From Lanius collurio (taxonomy: Eukaryota; Chordata; Aves; Passeriformes; Laniidae): 64,000 nucleotides of DNA. Shown here in pieces: positions 1-12,904 of the stretch. Numbering within the stretch: the first letter of the stretch is position 1; each line of letters begins with the position of its first letter. The notes under the pieces are model-generated. The model did no database searches. It saw only the letters and a program-made list of their open reading frames with translations, and was not told the origin of the DNA. The translations under genes were made by a program, and so were the position numbers. The stretch covers positions 14,758,029 to 14,822,028 of the forward strand of contig JACBWW010000008.1 in assembly GCA_020086605.1 (NCBI GenBank), given 5' to 3'.

Positions 1-668
1 TTCTTGAGTGTCACAAGTTGTTACAGGGATGTAGAAATTTTTTTTAATATTTCTGTTTAAGTTTTTACATAAATTTATGGGTAAAAGAGCTGCCTGGCAG
101 ATGGACAACTTGTATCCAAGGCCCCCAAGGTGCAATTTAGAATTAGAAATCAACTTGACTAGAAGCCAAGTACCTGTATCAGGTGGAATAAAACTCTGAC
201 TCTGCACCCTCAGAATTTTGGTCTCAAATCTTGTAGATTCTTCTGTTTTTTTCCCTTGAAAGCTTGGAGTTTGTCCTTTGCAGGTTTCCTGAGCAACGTT
301 CATCTTGGGGATCAGCTAAATGTGGAGCCCTTTCACAGACAGCCTGTGCCTTTTGTGCTTGCAGCAGCCCTGTAGCTAAGCAATTTCCCAGTCCTTAGGT
401 GGGAGTTCAGACACATTTCTCAGCAACCCTAGAAGGTTCATTCAGTTGCTGCTGAAGGCACAGTGTGAAAGCAGAGGTCAGGGAAGAACATTCAAGAAAA
501 GTCCTGGAGAAGGCAGCATGGCCCGATCCCATAAGGCTGCTTTTGCAGCCTTCTGGAAGCTCACCCAAGGTAAAGGACACTGCCAAGGGAGCAAACAGGG
601 AGAAAGGCCCTCACTGAACAGCTAGAGACATGTGGTCTAAGCCAGCTGCCTGTAAATCTCATCATGCC

Positions 669-825
669 ACAGAATCACAGGATGGTTGATGTTGGAAGGG
701 ACCTTTGGAGATCACCTAACACCGCTGATCAAGCAGAGCCCCCTAGAGCCAGTTGCCCCGGAATAACTTTTGAATAACTCCAAGAACATCCTTGAAGCAG
801 TCCCAGCTCCCTGGGAGGAGAATAT
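669..825 (-). mobile_element. CR1 LINE 3' fragment, antisense
   Basis: Starting at the AGAATCACAGGATGG-type end, the plus strand reads as the reverse complement of a CR1 3' end. It has the GTTGGAAGGGACCT block and then the block that precedes the CCAGCTCCCTGGG region. It is short, diverged and 5'-truncated, sits inside the CMYA5 intron, and has no coding capacity. The inner boundary is approximate. Confidence 0.6.
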
Positions 826-876
826 GAAGCACATCTGGAAATGAAACCTCACTAAAGGTTCCTTTCCAGTCCTGTC

Positions 877-966
877 AAAAACCAAAACAAACCAAACAAA
901 CAAAAAACACAAAATCCCAACCAACGAAAACATAAAAAAAACAACCATCTAACTAACCAAAAAAAC
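877..966. repeat. A/C-rich low-complexity tract (AAACC-like)
   Basis: About 90 bases are almost entirely A and C, with irregular AAACC and AAAC units. Similar tracts recur at 26431-26530, 49387-49450 and 52814-52857, and on the other strand at 33003-33067. Confidence 0.7.
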
Positions 967-3900
967 TCTACCCAAATCTACATTTTCCCTTCTCCATTCT
1001 CTCTTCTTGCCACCTGAGGGACATGATTTTGTATAAAATCATCTTAAATCTTCAGCAAAAATGAGTCCCTGGCCTGCTGCAGTGGTTTTAAAGCTCCTTC
1101 CCAGGTTGAATCTTTTTTCAGAATGTTTAAGAGTGATGCTTTGAAATGTTTCTTTCAGTTTAAAGAGCTCTGCTATTTTCTCAGCCTCTTTGTGTTGAGA
1201 AGTCAATGGAGTTGTGGGTGGAAAATGGAAAGCTGTGAGAAATGTAGTCCAGGGATTAGGTATGTAGGCTGTTCAGATGGAAAGACTGTGTCACATCATG
1301 AGAAATCCGTAAGACTCAGGGAGGCAGAAATAAGTACAGCATGTGGTGAGCTTGTGAAAGTGGATGTTATTGAATGTCATCCTCTCTGACAGTGCAAGAC
1401 CGGCATTTCTCCAGAATGAAATTTTCAGTCTCCTTATGGAGCTGGAACAAGAGGAGCAAGTCTCCCTCCTCTTGCATTGCCCACATGATTGTCCTGGTAG
1501 CTCAGGAAACAGGGTGTTGGAAACACAGAACCTTCCTTCCCTCTAACTCTGCTGTAGTGGATAGCAGCAAGGAGGGGGTGTTTTGGTGACCTAATCCCAA
1601 AACAGCCTGAGCTGGAACAGAGGAGAGGAAAGGAAGCATGTGGCACAACTGGGAGCAAACTCAGAGCTGTTTGCTCTTTATTTTTAGCTTCAAGAGCTTT
1701 TTTCCACTCATGGTGCACCCTTTCTGTGTGCTTCCACATGTATCTTGAGAAGCTTGCATACTTTCACCCTAACTCCATATCAGTGATAGCAGCACAGCTC
1801 TGGAGGTACTGTTTCAGTGGGATCCTGGGGGTGGAAATTACAATTATAGCACAGAGGGTGTTGTGAATCATTGCATGGCATATCATTTGCTGGGTTCAGG
1901 CGATATTAAAAAATATCCCCTAGATGTTGTTTCCTTTAAATAAATGAGGATGCTGATGAGAGAAATGAACATGAAAGCACAGCATCAGATTTCTCTAAAG
2001 CCAGAGAAATCACAGATTTAGCAGACAACTGCTACTATAATATTCCTTGGCAAGTTAAAAGTGAAGAAACATGCAAATCCTTTTTGTTCTACTTTAAATA
2101 GCATATACCTGATACTTGGAGATTGGATTTTCAGCCTCACAGATTCCTCTTACAATGAAAGGGTTTGAGAGAAGATACTTAAAATATTTAACTTCAATGC
2201 TTCTTGACTTCCTACACACTGATTTTTCTATCAATGATACCAAGAAATTGAGAGGACAGTGCAGATAAGATAACATTTAATCTAAAGACCAGGATGCCTC
2301 ATGCTTTGATAACAACATTATTACATTTCAAATCATCTCTAAAGTGGGCAGATGTATGTAAAGTAGAAACTATCTGACATTAGAAATGTTGTTGGTGGAC
2401 TTTTTTTTCTTTCAAAATTACAGTTCACTGCTTAAGGTGAGCTTGAACAAGATCCATCTGCAATGCTTGTTACAAGAAATCAGAAATGAAACAGCCTTCC
2501 ACCAACACAGTCAGGATGCATTTTCCCTCGCCTTCTCCTACACATAACCTGTATGCTGTAAGCTAAGCACTAATCATACCTTCTCCTCATCCTTGCTTTT
2601 GCAGAGTCAATCTAAAGCATGATAAACTAATGTGATTGCTGGGGAGCCCTCAGTATTCACTCCCCCCCTTCACCCTGCCCTCTTGACAGGAGAGGCAATA
2701 GATAGCAAGACCTGTTTCTTCTTTGTATGCAGCTTCTTTTGCACTTGGATCTGGCTCAGAATGTAGCAAATGAAATTCCTTCTTGTCAGCATATTCTGTT
2801 TCATTAGTTGGCAGCAGCAGGACTGTTTCTAAGCCTTAATCGTAGCTAAAATTGATGGGCTCTTATTCTTAGGCAGCTTAAAGCTGGCTGAAATAGATTA
2901 CTAAGCAGAGAAGGCTTTTTGAAAATCTGATCACTGTTTTACAGCCCAGGTCTGCTTAAAGTCAAGATTCTTCTGTCTCACTATTACAACTGAAAAGCAG
3001 CATGCTATTGCTCTCTGATTTAAACATGCATCTAAATTCTGATTTGGAGAATTTCGTATTTGTAAGAGACCTAACTCTGAACTTTGATCACTGACTCTGT
3101 TCTGCAAATGACTGGACCCAAAATGAGATATCTCTGGGATCCAGACTCCAGAATATGAATATCCCATGTCTACTTATTACACTATAATATAACTGTCTAA
3201 TTGAATTTAGAAATGGTTTTGTGTTTTATTATTTAATCATTTCATAAATAGTACGTAGTGAAAAAGAGGATGTCCTAATTTCTTTGGACTTACATGGACC
3301 TTTTCCAGAAGACAGAAGAAGGAGCCATACACAGGGCATCCCTCTGCTTAAGGCATGCTGATCTACATATTGCCACAGACAGCTTTCGAGGAATAGCTTA
3401 GCATATCCTCCTTTCATCTCATTTGTAACTCTGCTCAGAACTCCTCTCTGGTGGTCTGTGCTTCAGAGTCACATCAAAGATGTCAGTATCCTGCTTTTAA
3501 GGAACAGATTGGGTAAGCCTTGCCTAGGAAGCATGGGTAAATTTCTTCAAAGTTTAGGTGCCTATTTCTTTTCCCCTACCTCTGCTTCTATCCTATTTTT
3601 CCTTTCTCTCACTTCTTTCTTACTTGGCTCCTTTCTCAATTCTCGTCTTGTAGTTTTCTTCAATCTATCTTTTTTCTCTTGTCCCCTGTACTCAAGAGCT
3701 CATGTTCTCATCAGTCAGTTCATCAGGTTGCACCTCTTTCCCAAACCTTTCAGTGAGAAACAACTAGACTGCTGAGCTGTCAGTACCTTGCTGAAATGGT
3801 CTTGTGGTCAGGACCTTGGTGAGTTATGAGCATGAAGCAAACCATGCAATTTCTGCCATGTTTGCAACCACTTCCCTTTACTGCATCGGTTCCAGCATTA

Positions 3901-5581
3901 ATGTAATACATTCCCCCAAAGCAGCATAGTCTTGTGCTGATCATGCCAGAGCCCCAGACTCCCTGAAATTCTTTTATATTGAAAGAATAGGTCTCAAAAG
4001 CACCCAGTGTGTTTTCTCGATGCTCTCAATCACTTTTAATGACAACTGTCAGTGCAAAATACCTGTTGCAGACTAATAAGGATGAAGCACCAGTCTTTTC
4101 CCAAGGTGCCATCCTCCTAGAAAGAGATCTGTGTGTTCTAAGCAGGAATCTGGTGTATTAAGAGCTGTGAGATTTTTACCTCGATGTGATAAATGCAGCA
4201 GAAGCAGGCATGTGAAAAAAATCCGATGGATGGGCACTGATTATTCTACAGTTTGTACTGCTCTCTGGTGGGATAAACGCGTAAAAACAGTCACCCCTAA
4301 TGAATAGCAACGATCTGATCTGACTGCTGACTCGGTTGCCTTACCTCCTCTGGGGTCACAACAATTTGTGCTGGAAAAGGTAATCTGCTTCATTTAGCTT
4401 CTCATAGAGACATTGCTTGCAGGTGGCAGACTATCATGGGCTCCACTGAAACCTGAGGCAGGAGGGAAAATGTCTTGTTCACTCTCCAAAGGCAGATCTC
4501 CCATTCTTGAATTTGAATACTTGGCTTGTAGATTCCTAAAAGCATTTCTGGAAGGAAATTACCTACTTTATGCAGATAAATAGTCTTTACCTGCAGGCAT
4601 ACAATGCAGAGCGTGTGTATTGTCTGGTTTTGCTGTTATCATATGAGGCAAAAAATGAGGAAAATCAAGACCTGAGAACTTGTTAAATCCAGCTTTCATA
4701 CTGCTGTCAATGTAGAAAATAAAATGGCATCTTTCTAACCATCCAAAATACTTCCACTGGTACTTAAAAGCACCTTTGAAGCAGATTGAGTGGGTGCTGA
4801 CTCCTGCTTTCTAGCAGTGTGTCAAGACACCAGGGGTAGAGGATGTGAGGGCTGGAGTTTTTGAGGTGTGGCTCTGGGGAACATAGTCAAAGCAGGGCAC
4901 TGTGTGAAGGCAGCTCCTCTGCTCTGCCTCCTGCAAAACTGCCCTGTTAGAGTGCATGGCACCACAACAGAAACAGAGCCCAGGCTTAGCTGTTGAAGGA
5001 TTTGTGAGTGATGAGTTCCTAATAAGAAGTTAATCACCATTCAATGATGATGATATGATGAAGAGCATGATTTCAGTGCCGCCTCAGATAAGGGTATAGA
5101 TTCTTCTGGACTTGTAAGTAGCATGTGCCCAGATAGTAAAACCAAGTAAATACAAGTGTATTCAGTGTCATGCAACTGAATTAATTAAAAGGTGAGGGTT
5201 TTTCTTCAGAAACTTACTCATTTTGTACAAAAAGCAGACTTTTCACAGGAGGCAGATGAGGATTTGACTCTGAGCTACTTAAATGTTATGTGATGAATTA
5301 TGCTGCAAACTGAAGTGATCATTACACCAAATGACTACACTGGGTGATAAGGTGGTACAGAAACAAAGGCCTCAAACTTCATCAGACAAAGTAAAGACAA
5401 TCCCTCAAGTGAAACACTGAAGCTCCTACCTAACACAGTTGTCAGTGAAAACAGTGTTTGCCTTTCTCATTTGGAGTTTCTGTATGTTGTCTGTTGTTTC
5501 ACTAGTAAACAATACTGTTAGGGGACTTGGCTGTAGGCATAAAATAGTCTTTGGTCATTTGGATACCTGTATCCATTTTAA

Positions 5582-6539
<958 letters not shown>

Positions 6540-6639
6540 GAACTCGATTTCGCCTGCTGAGTGACACAGCCCATCCTGCATTGCAAATCTCCTCTAATGC
6601 AACAGTGATCCACCTTCCTGAGAAAACCAAACTCACGGG
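6540..6639 (+). CDS. CMYA5: CMYA5 exon: FN3-SPRY junction
   Basis: This 100-nt exon has an AG acceptor at 6538-6539 and a GTGAGT donor from 6640. It starts in phase 1 and ends in phase 2. The first codon is split and gives Gly. It is followed by TRFRLLSDTAHPALQISS and about 14 further residues ending KLTG. The reading GTRF-LL-(D/E)TAHPAL-ISS is what I recall at the start of the PRY/SPRY region of vertebrate CMYA5. Its frame continues without a break from the FN3 exon and into the next exon. This shared phase chain is the strongest evidence that a 100-nt ORF is a true exon. Confidence 0.82.
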
Positions 6640-7594
6640 GTGAGTAGCAGCATGATGAGCATCACCATTCTGTGGGGTTCAGGATGTATCCCTTGCTTTA
6701 ATGTTTTTGCCAATAGGCATCTTTCACATTACGCTTATTCTGTGGATGAACTGAATAATTTTGGTCATGCAGTCCCTGGACTTTGTGCAGTTGAACCCAC
6801 CTTCAAACACTGCAACATCTCAACAAAGTTGGTGGTGGGATTGATGTAGGTGCTGGGAAGAATTCAGTGTCACACTAAGGAATGGCCAGGAAGTCAAAGG
6901 CAGTGCTACCTACTTGGACTGCTCAATTTTTTCAGCCCATGGTCACTGCTTAATTCATCAGAGTCTCAAAGCAATTTTTTGCTGCCCTGAAAAGGTCAGA
7001 GTTGTGGGTTTAGTTTTTAATACATTGTGGATAGAAGTAGTCCATCTTCCATAGTTGGCTTCTCTCCTGAGGGCTTTGTTGGTAATGTTTTCCAAAGTAT
7101 TTGATGGCTTTGGAGAACTAGGAAGTGCTCCTGGGATATGTTATCATGGTTGTACCAGGCTAGTTCTATCCATTGAGAACATTACAGGGGGATTGACATA
7201 CTGGTATCAGTCCCAGGACAAGCACAGGAAGACTTGTATAACTTGTGCCATACTGATATGACTTTTTAAAAGGTGATGAGGATTTACTGGTTTAAGCACT
7301 TCTTGTTGCTGTTACCACTGAGTGTACACAAGGTGTTTGTGACTATGTTTACAGAAAACCACCAGACTTTCCAGTTTGAATAAGCCTTCGAAACTTGAGG
7401 TCCTTTAGAGTCCATCTCAGTGCAAAGATGAAAAGACTCTCAGTTAAATCTTTGATAAAACCCTGCAGTTAGAACAAGAGAGTGCAATTCATTAGTAATT
7501 TTACATGATGCTTCATGATGTGACTGAAAGAAATATCACAATATGGTTCGTCTGCCACCACATTCTCTTTACTGTATGCCTCTTCCACAAACAG
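6640..7594 (+). other. CMYA5: CMYA5 intron (phase 2)
   Basis: A 955-bp intron with a GTGAGT donor and an acceptor ending ACAAACAG. No repeat or second gene is visible. Confidence 0.75.
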
Positions 7595-7771
7595 GTTTCC
7601 TTCAGTCCTGGGTGAACTGCTGCCTGCTCAAGGATGTCATTACTGGGAAATTGTTGTCTCTGCTTGCAGAAGCTACAGGATTGGGATTTGCTATGAAACA
7701 GTAACACAGAGCAGTGTCCTGGGGTTGAATGATACCTCTTGGTGCATGCGATGCTGTCCTACACAAACCAG
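7595..7771 (+). CDS. CMYA5: CMYA5 exon: SPRY domain core, first part
   Basis: This 177-nt exon (acceptor AG 7593-7594, donor GTAAAG from 7772) is in phase 2 at both ends. After the split Gly codon it reads FPSVLGELLPAQGCHYWEIV, the canonical SPRY 'YWE' strand. It continues VSACRSYRIGICYE, which is the SPRY 'Y-(L/I)-G-(V/I)' strand. It then runs through a serine/threonine-rich loop to NDTSWCMRC, the SPRY 'SW' strand. The SPRY domain is a protein-interaction beta sandwich. In CMYA5 it forms the extreme C-terminus together with FN3. The exon also contains several cysteines typical of the CMYA5 version. Confidence 0.85.
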
Positions 7772-8616
7772 GTAAAGAGGAGACAATTTGGCTGCTTGGA
7801 AAGTTACTTGTCCTTCATGAAAATAAAGCTGGCTAGCCACAGAAATCATGAGAGTAGAAAGTATTCTGCTTTCTTTATGCAAATTTGAGTAATGAGAAAA
7901 GGACATCCACATAAGATCTTTAGACCTCCTCTTAGTTTAAGAGGTCTTATAAAGCACCTTAAAATTAATTTCAAATAGATGATTTCAGCACCCTTCACCC
8001 ACACAGTGAATAAAACTTAAAGAACTACTTTGTTGCTGCTCATATCCTGATTTGCTTCACTAAACCCCAGCAAGTGTATTTATTTCCATAAATGCAGCTT
8101 TTTTAGAATGTACTTCCATCTGCATGAAATGTTAAGCCTTGACAGGGAATGTTTTCTCCTGCCTCGTCCTTCACAGCGATGGGCACTCCCCTGCCTCTGT
8201 GGCAAGACTGCAGGGTGCTGGGGTAGTCTGTGCTAGCAGGCCAGCACCACAGGCTGCTGGGTGTTTGTAAGGCACCACCCTGCTACTTTGTAAAGGTGCT
8301 CTTGACCTAAGCAAGTGTGCTTTTTTCAGTGTGAAATCACACAGATGCATGAGCATAACTAGCTAATTGAAACACCCAAGAGGATTTTTTTTTTCCTAAG
8401 AGTCCAAAGATGCCAACTGAAAAGGCTCGTCAGGATGCCAGGTAGGGCTTGAAGCAATGCCACTTTGCTTTGCCTACGTACTGAGCAAAATGCTGTTGCT
8501 ATGTGATAGGCTGCTGTATGCAGCCACCTGTTAATAGATTGGAATTAAGCTGCAGGTTATTTCTGGTAAATTGCTATGGGGAGGCTCATTGTATTCTGGT
8601 TTCCATTTTCCCACAG
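7772..8616 (+). other. CMYA5: CMYA5 last intron (phase 2)
   Basis: An 845-bp GT-AG intron. The acceptor is TTTTCCCACAG, a good pyrimidine tract. No recognisable repeat. Confidence 0.75.
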
Positions 8617-8869
8617 CTTTCTATACAGATTTCTTCACACCGGTGTGATGAGTGATGTCCATGTGACAGAACACTTGGCCAGGATTGGCATCCTGTTGGA
8701 TTACAGTAGTGGCAGGCTATTGTTCTTCAATGCAGAGAGAGGACTGGTACTGTTTGGCATCAGGCACAACTTCACCGATGCTGCTCACCCAGCATTTGCC
8801 CTGGAGAAGGCGGGAGTGCTTACCCTGTGCACAGGAATGGAGCTGCCAGAGTTCGTGAAGCACAGCTAG
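8617..8869 (+). CDS. CMYA5: CMYA5 terminal coding exon: end of SPRY domain and stop
   Basis: The coding part of the last exon is 253 nt: one base completing a Ser codon, then 83 codons and TAG at 8867-8869. It begins SFLYRFLHTGVMSDVHVTE. It continues with the SPRY strand RIGILLDYSSGRLLFFNA (the 'vGvlLDy..g.l.Fyna' motif) and then HPAFALEKAG, the conserved 'F-P-(A/C)FALEKPG' end. The protein stops a few residues after a VKH near the C-terminus, as CMYA5 does. The SDVHVTE, HPAFALEK and C-terminal blocks closely resemble mammalian CMYA5 as I remember it, and differ more from FSD1 and FSD2. There is no internal stop, so the gene appears intact here. Confidence 0.87.
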
Positions 8870-9225
8870 TCTGCTACTTCACAGTTTCCAGAAAACTGAC
8901 AAACAGCATCAGGGGATAGAGAGAGGAAGAGGTATGCCAGGAAGGGATAGCTAGTCTTCACTGATGAATGCTACGTGCACAGCTCTCCTTCACATCGTCA
9001 GTAAATGTAGTTACTGCTCAGACACATAATCACCCTGAGCCTGGAAGAAGATCGACTCCTTCAGATGGAGCATGCACCTAGTAATACACAGAGCAGTACT
9101 TCTAAGGGGATAAAGAAGTTTTGTTAGATATGATAGAGCTAGCTATCTTTTTAAAGTTAATTATGAACCCGTGTATGAAATAAATGCATTTCTCACTGCA
9201 TTACATTAAAGTTACTGTTTCATTA
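8870..9225 (+). other. CMYA5: CMYA5 3' UTR
   Basis: This is non-coding sequence from the CMYA5 stop to the likely cleavage region. AATAAA lies at 9179-9184 and an ATTAAA variant at 9205-9210, followed by a T-rich stretch. Depending on which signal is used, the 3' UTR is about 320-360 nt. The exact cleavage base is inferred. Confidence 0.65.
9179..9184 (+). terminator. Polyadenylation signal AATAAA for CMYA5
   Basis: A canonical hexamer 310 nt after the stop codon. A backup ATTAAA is at 9205-9210 and T-rich sequence follows. Confidence 0.6.
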
Positions 9226-12200
9226 TTTGCCAGGACAGGCAGAGTCTGAGTCCAAGAATGTGCTTGGAAAATGTATAAAAATTTCAACAACTGAAACATT
9301 CTGCAGATCAATATATCCTGTGCCATTGTATGCCAACTCCTTAATGCACAAGTTAAGAAAACCTGGACATGCAGAGATCCTCATGTTTGCAGAATGAGGG
9401 AGTCCCAAGCTAGTTCTTCATATTAGCCATGTAGAATCTGAGTATGCCACATCTACCGAAGTTGCTCACAGCAGACTAATGGCTACCTGACTGTGTCAGT
9501 AAATATCTGTGCTTGTGAAAAGCTATTCATGAAACACAGGTATAAGGAAACTTGATAGTAGTGGTAAAAGTCTTCCCTTATGGTTTTCATTCTCAATTTG
9601 TTGGGGAAGTGGTTTTGAAAGTGAAAGGCAGATTGCTATGCAGGACCTTGTGGATCACCACTTTTCTGTCACTGCTTTTTACCTCCGCTATTACAAATCT
9701 GATGCTCCTAATTTCAGATTTGTGTACATTTTCCTGCATCCCCTCTCATTCCTGTTATCCAATCTAGTACCAGCACCAAGACAGGAAGGTGCAGTGTTTC
9801 AGGGACACCAAAACAGGTGGGCTAAAACTGGTTTATGTCAGCACAGGAATAGGATGCTGATTTTTCCCCCTGGCTTTTTAAAACCATTTTTCCAAGCACT
9901 TCACACGCTGATGGTATGGCTGTCTTCCTGACTGTCTCAAGGGCCAAAGGCCCACATGCCAGTAGTACTGAATTCTAGTGAGTGCTCAGAGAAATTAATC
10001 TTAAAGCAGGCAGGCAATGTTTTCATGCTGTGCCTGCTCTGGAGATTCCTGCCTCAGGGGACTCTGTTGCCAAACTCATTTTTGAGCTCATCTGAAGAGT
10101 TGTACTCTCCAAATTAAAACAGGTTTCAGGAGAATAATAGAGAGAGTTTGCAGCTGAAAGAGGAGTTAAATCAGTTACAATGAAGCTTCTGCTTTTTATG
10201 CTCAGAGGAGGTGCCTGCTGCTGTTGGTTTATTTATGATTTAACACCACCAAGGCATGTGTTTTCTGCTCCAGCCTGCTGTATGCTTGTCATCCCAGGAG
10301 AGCCACAGTCCAGACTGTTGTAGCAGGCTCAAGCAAGCCTGAGCTTGGTTAAGGCAACACAAAGAGGATCCTGTGACCACTTATTTTAAGCTGGAGCTCT
10401 TTCTGGCATTTCAATAAAAGGGTGCCAGTCCTGAGTCCCTGTCAGGGAGAGAGTGGAATAAAATAGCAAGACTGTGCCCTGTTGGCTCAAGTGAGTGTTT
10501 TATAGAGGTGTGGAGGATGGTGAGAAAAGGTGCAGGATTAATTGGGAAAGAAAGACAGAAAGGGTATTGGGGGTGCATTACTCTGAAGGCTGAAGAGGAG
10601 GAGGCAACAGAAGGTAGTCTGGAAACTCACACAAAGCAGATGGTGATAAACCAAGAGGCGGGTCAGTGGTGTCAGCAGGGTGTGTTCCTCAGGCTTCTGC
10701 AGCCAGTGAGCTCACCAAAGGTTTGACTACCTTAGTAGTCAAGGAGCTTAGTGTGCTTCTTAGAAGTAAGCCTGAAATATGCCAGTGCTGGGCTGATCTT
10801 ACCTATTCCCCTCACCCCGATCTCTGCCATTCCAAAAGTGGGATTACTTCATGGTCACCAGTATGATATATTGACAAGGTGAGAGACAGTGATAAAAGGA
10901 GAACAAAATGACAGGAAATTTTCTGGATTTTTTTTTCAATGAAGGCAAGAAACAATTGCCTTGTCAAAGGAAACTATATATTATTAATTAGTGGTTTTGA
11001 AATGAAAGGTGAAAGCTTTGTCTATTGCCAGATGTTGTCACTCAGGTACTACCACAACATCTGAGCTTGGCAAAATGTTTTTATTGGAGGTACCTACCTC
11101 ATTCTTAGAAATATTTGGTTAATGTCAAAAAATGGCCTGACTGTTTTCTTAATGAGTTTCATGTAAGGTCCAGCTTTTAGATTGAGCAGTATCAAAAAGT
11201 GTATTTACTGTTTATGTGAAAACTGGGTAGGTTATTTTAAAATGAAAGTGTCATTCAAAGAGCTTAAACAGTACTAATTTGAATGTCTAAATCTGGTCTG
11301 CTTTAAGCTATGCCAAATGAAGAAGTCCTGTTCAGAAAGATGGAACAAAGTGTGTGCTAAACAGAACACGATATACAAGTTAAGTATAAGGAAAAAGCTC
11401 ATATTAATGAAGAAAACAGACCCTGAAAGCCAAGCTAAGCTAGTAGGAATTATAGTATATAGTGCAAACTCTCCTGGCCTTGAAAAGCTTAGAGGTACAT
11501 CTGTTGTGATATTTTACTTGCCTGATGGGCATTAAGTTCAGGAACTTACTTTCCAGAAGGTGACTGTTCTTAGACACTTCAATATACAGTGCAGTCCATA
11601 TAACTTTGCATTCAGATGAACTGAGACTTGGATGTTTGTTACACTCACTTTTTCCTGACCATTGTAGCTCGTATAGTAGAAGAAAAAGACGAAAAACTCC
11701 CAGTCACTATATTTTTGTTGTGCTTGATGAATTTAGCATTGAGAATTACCTCAAAATCAGCAAAGAAATAAGCTTGGCTGATAGTCACTGAGACTTCATG
11801 AAAATATTGAGAAGGTTGTGTGGTATCTGTACACAGTCCAGTCACCATTCCATGCTTAGAACAACATTTTAAAAGTTACGCAAAAATCTATAAAAGAGTT
11901 CACCAGTAATTTGGGGGTTATTTTCATTCTGAAGTGCAAAACCTGATGCCTAACAATGTAAGCATTGTTAATAAATAATTGGACTGACTTGAAACACATT
12001 GCATTAAAAGGAACAATTTACTCTTGCTTCAGCAGATTTTAGATTAGGCTTGTAAACTCCTTTGCACTGAGATGAGAACATAGGCTTGACTATAAAGAGA
12101 GAAACATTTATTTCTACTGTCAAAATAGGGCTGAACTGAAGTGTTGCTAGTATCAGTGGTATTGATCTGCAAACCTCACTTAGGTCAGTCTACCCCAGAG

Positions 12201-12904
12201 AGTTTCATGCTTCTGTGCAACGTCAGGCAGACGCTGGCAATGCGTCTGCAAACCGCAGCACACGGGTTGTGCGCATGTAAGAACAACTCTGCTCTTGAAC
12301 TAGCTTTTCTTTCAGTATGATTTGTACTGAAAATAGTCAAGTAATGTCTTATTTTAGAAATAGGTACATTAAATCCCCCCAGACCACCATTGTTGAAACT
12401 GTGTAAATCTGTTGTAAAACAGATACTCAGTTGTTGCTAAGTCCACAGTCCTGTGATATTGCCTGTGAAAGACATGTGAAATAATATTTCTATTATCATT
12501 GAAGGGGGTTTTAATAGGTATGTAAAGAGAGATTTAAGAGTAATGTGAATTAGAGTCTTTCAAATCATTCTTGCTTCCGACTAACAAGTAGGACCTGAAG
12601 CATGTTGAAGTTTGATTTGAAAAATCACATTCTGTGGTGTAATCACAGCTGCATTACTGTCATTTTGCTGATGGATTTACTAGCTATAGAGAATTCCAGT
12701 GTGCTCAGTCACAGAACCACCAAGGAAGAGAGAGTGACTCTTCCACTTCCCACCTTGTGCTGTGGAAGAGATACTGAACTAAAAGTAAAGTATCTACATT
12801 TTTCATGGTAAGTTTGTCCAGTTTTACAGCACAATGAAAAATAGTATTTGTTGATGAGAGATTATTCTGCAGGACAGTTCCTGCAGGACACAGTCTGGAA
12901 GGAA
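9226..12904. other. Intergenic, no gene seen
   Basis: AT-rich unique-looking sequence. No ORF resembles a known protein, no splice-consistent exon chain was found, and I recognise no repeat family. The one notable structure is the CpG-dense palindrome at 12221-12273. Confidence 0.6.
12221..12273. repeat. CpG cluster with perfect 8-bp inverted repeat
   Basis: Six CpG dinucleotides fall at 12221, 12232, 12243, 12254, 12263 and 12272 in otherwise CpG-poor DNA. Within the cluster GCAGACGC (12227-12234) and GCGTCTGC (12242-12249) are perfect reverse complements around a 7-nt spacer. The role is unknown. It could be a factor-binding site or part of a conserved noncoding element. Confidence 0.5.

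Noticed and set aside
1122..1259. Exon-like segment with good acceptor TTTTTTCAG and GTATGT donor in phase 2
   Set aside because: Its translation (Cys/Lys/Phe-rich) shows no FN3 pattern and does not fit CMYA5, so it is probably a chance pseudo-exon.
4425..4583. Open frame reading LSWAPLKPEAGG ... SPILEFEYL, which superficially looks like the missing FN3 first half
   Set aside because: No donor exists at the needed phase. The only nearby GT (in CTTGTAGA) would create a stop on joining to the 5602 exon. Spacing and strand order are not convincing FN3.
7922..7960. Short hairpin AGACCTC ... GAGGTCT in the last CMYA5 intron
   Set aside because: Only 7-bp arms, so expected by chance.
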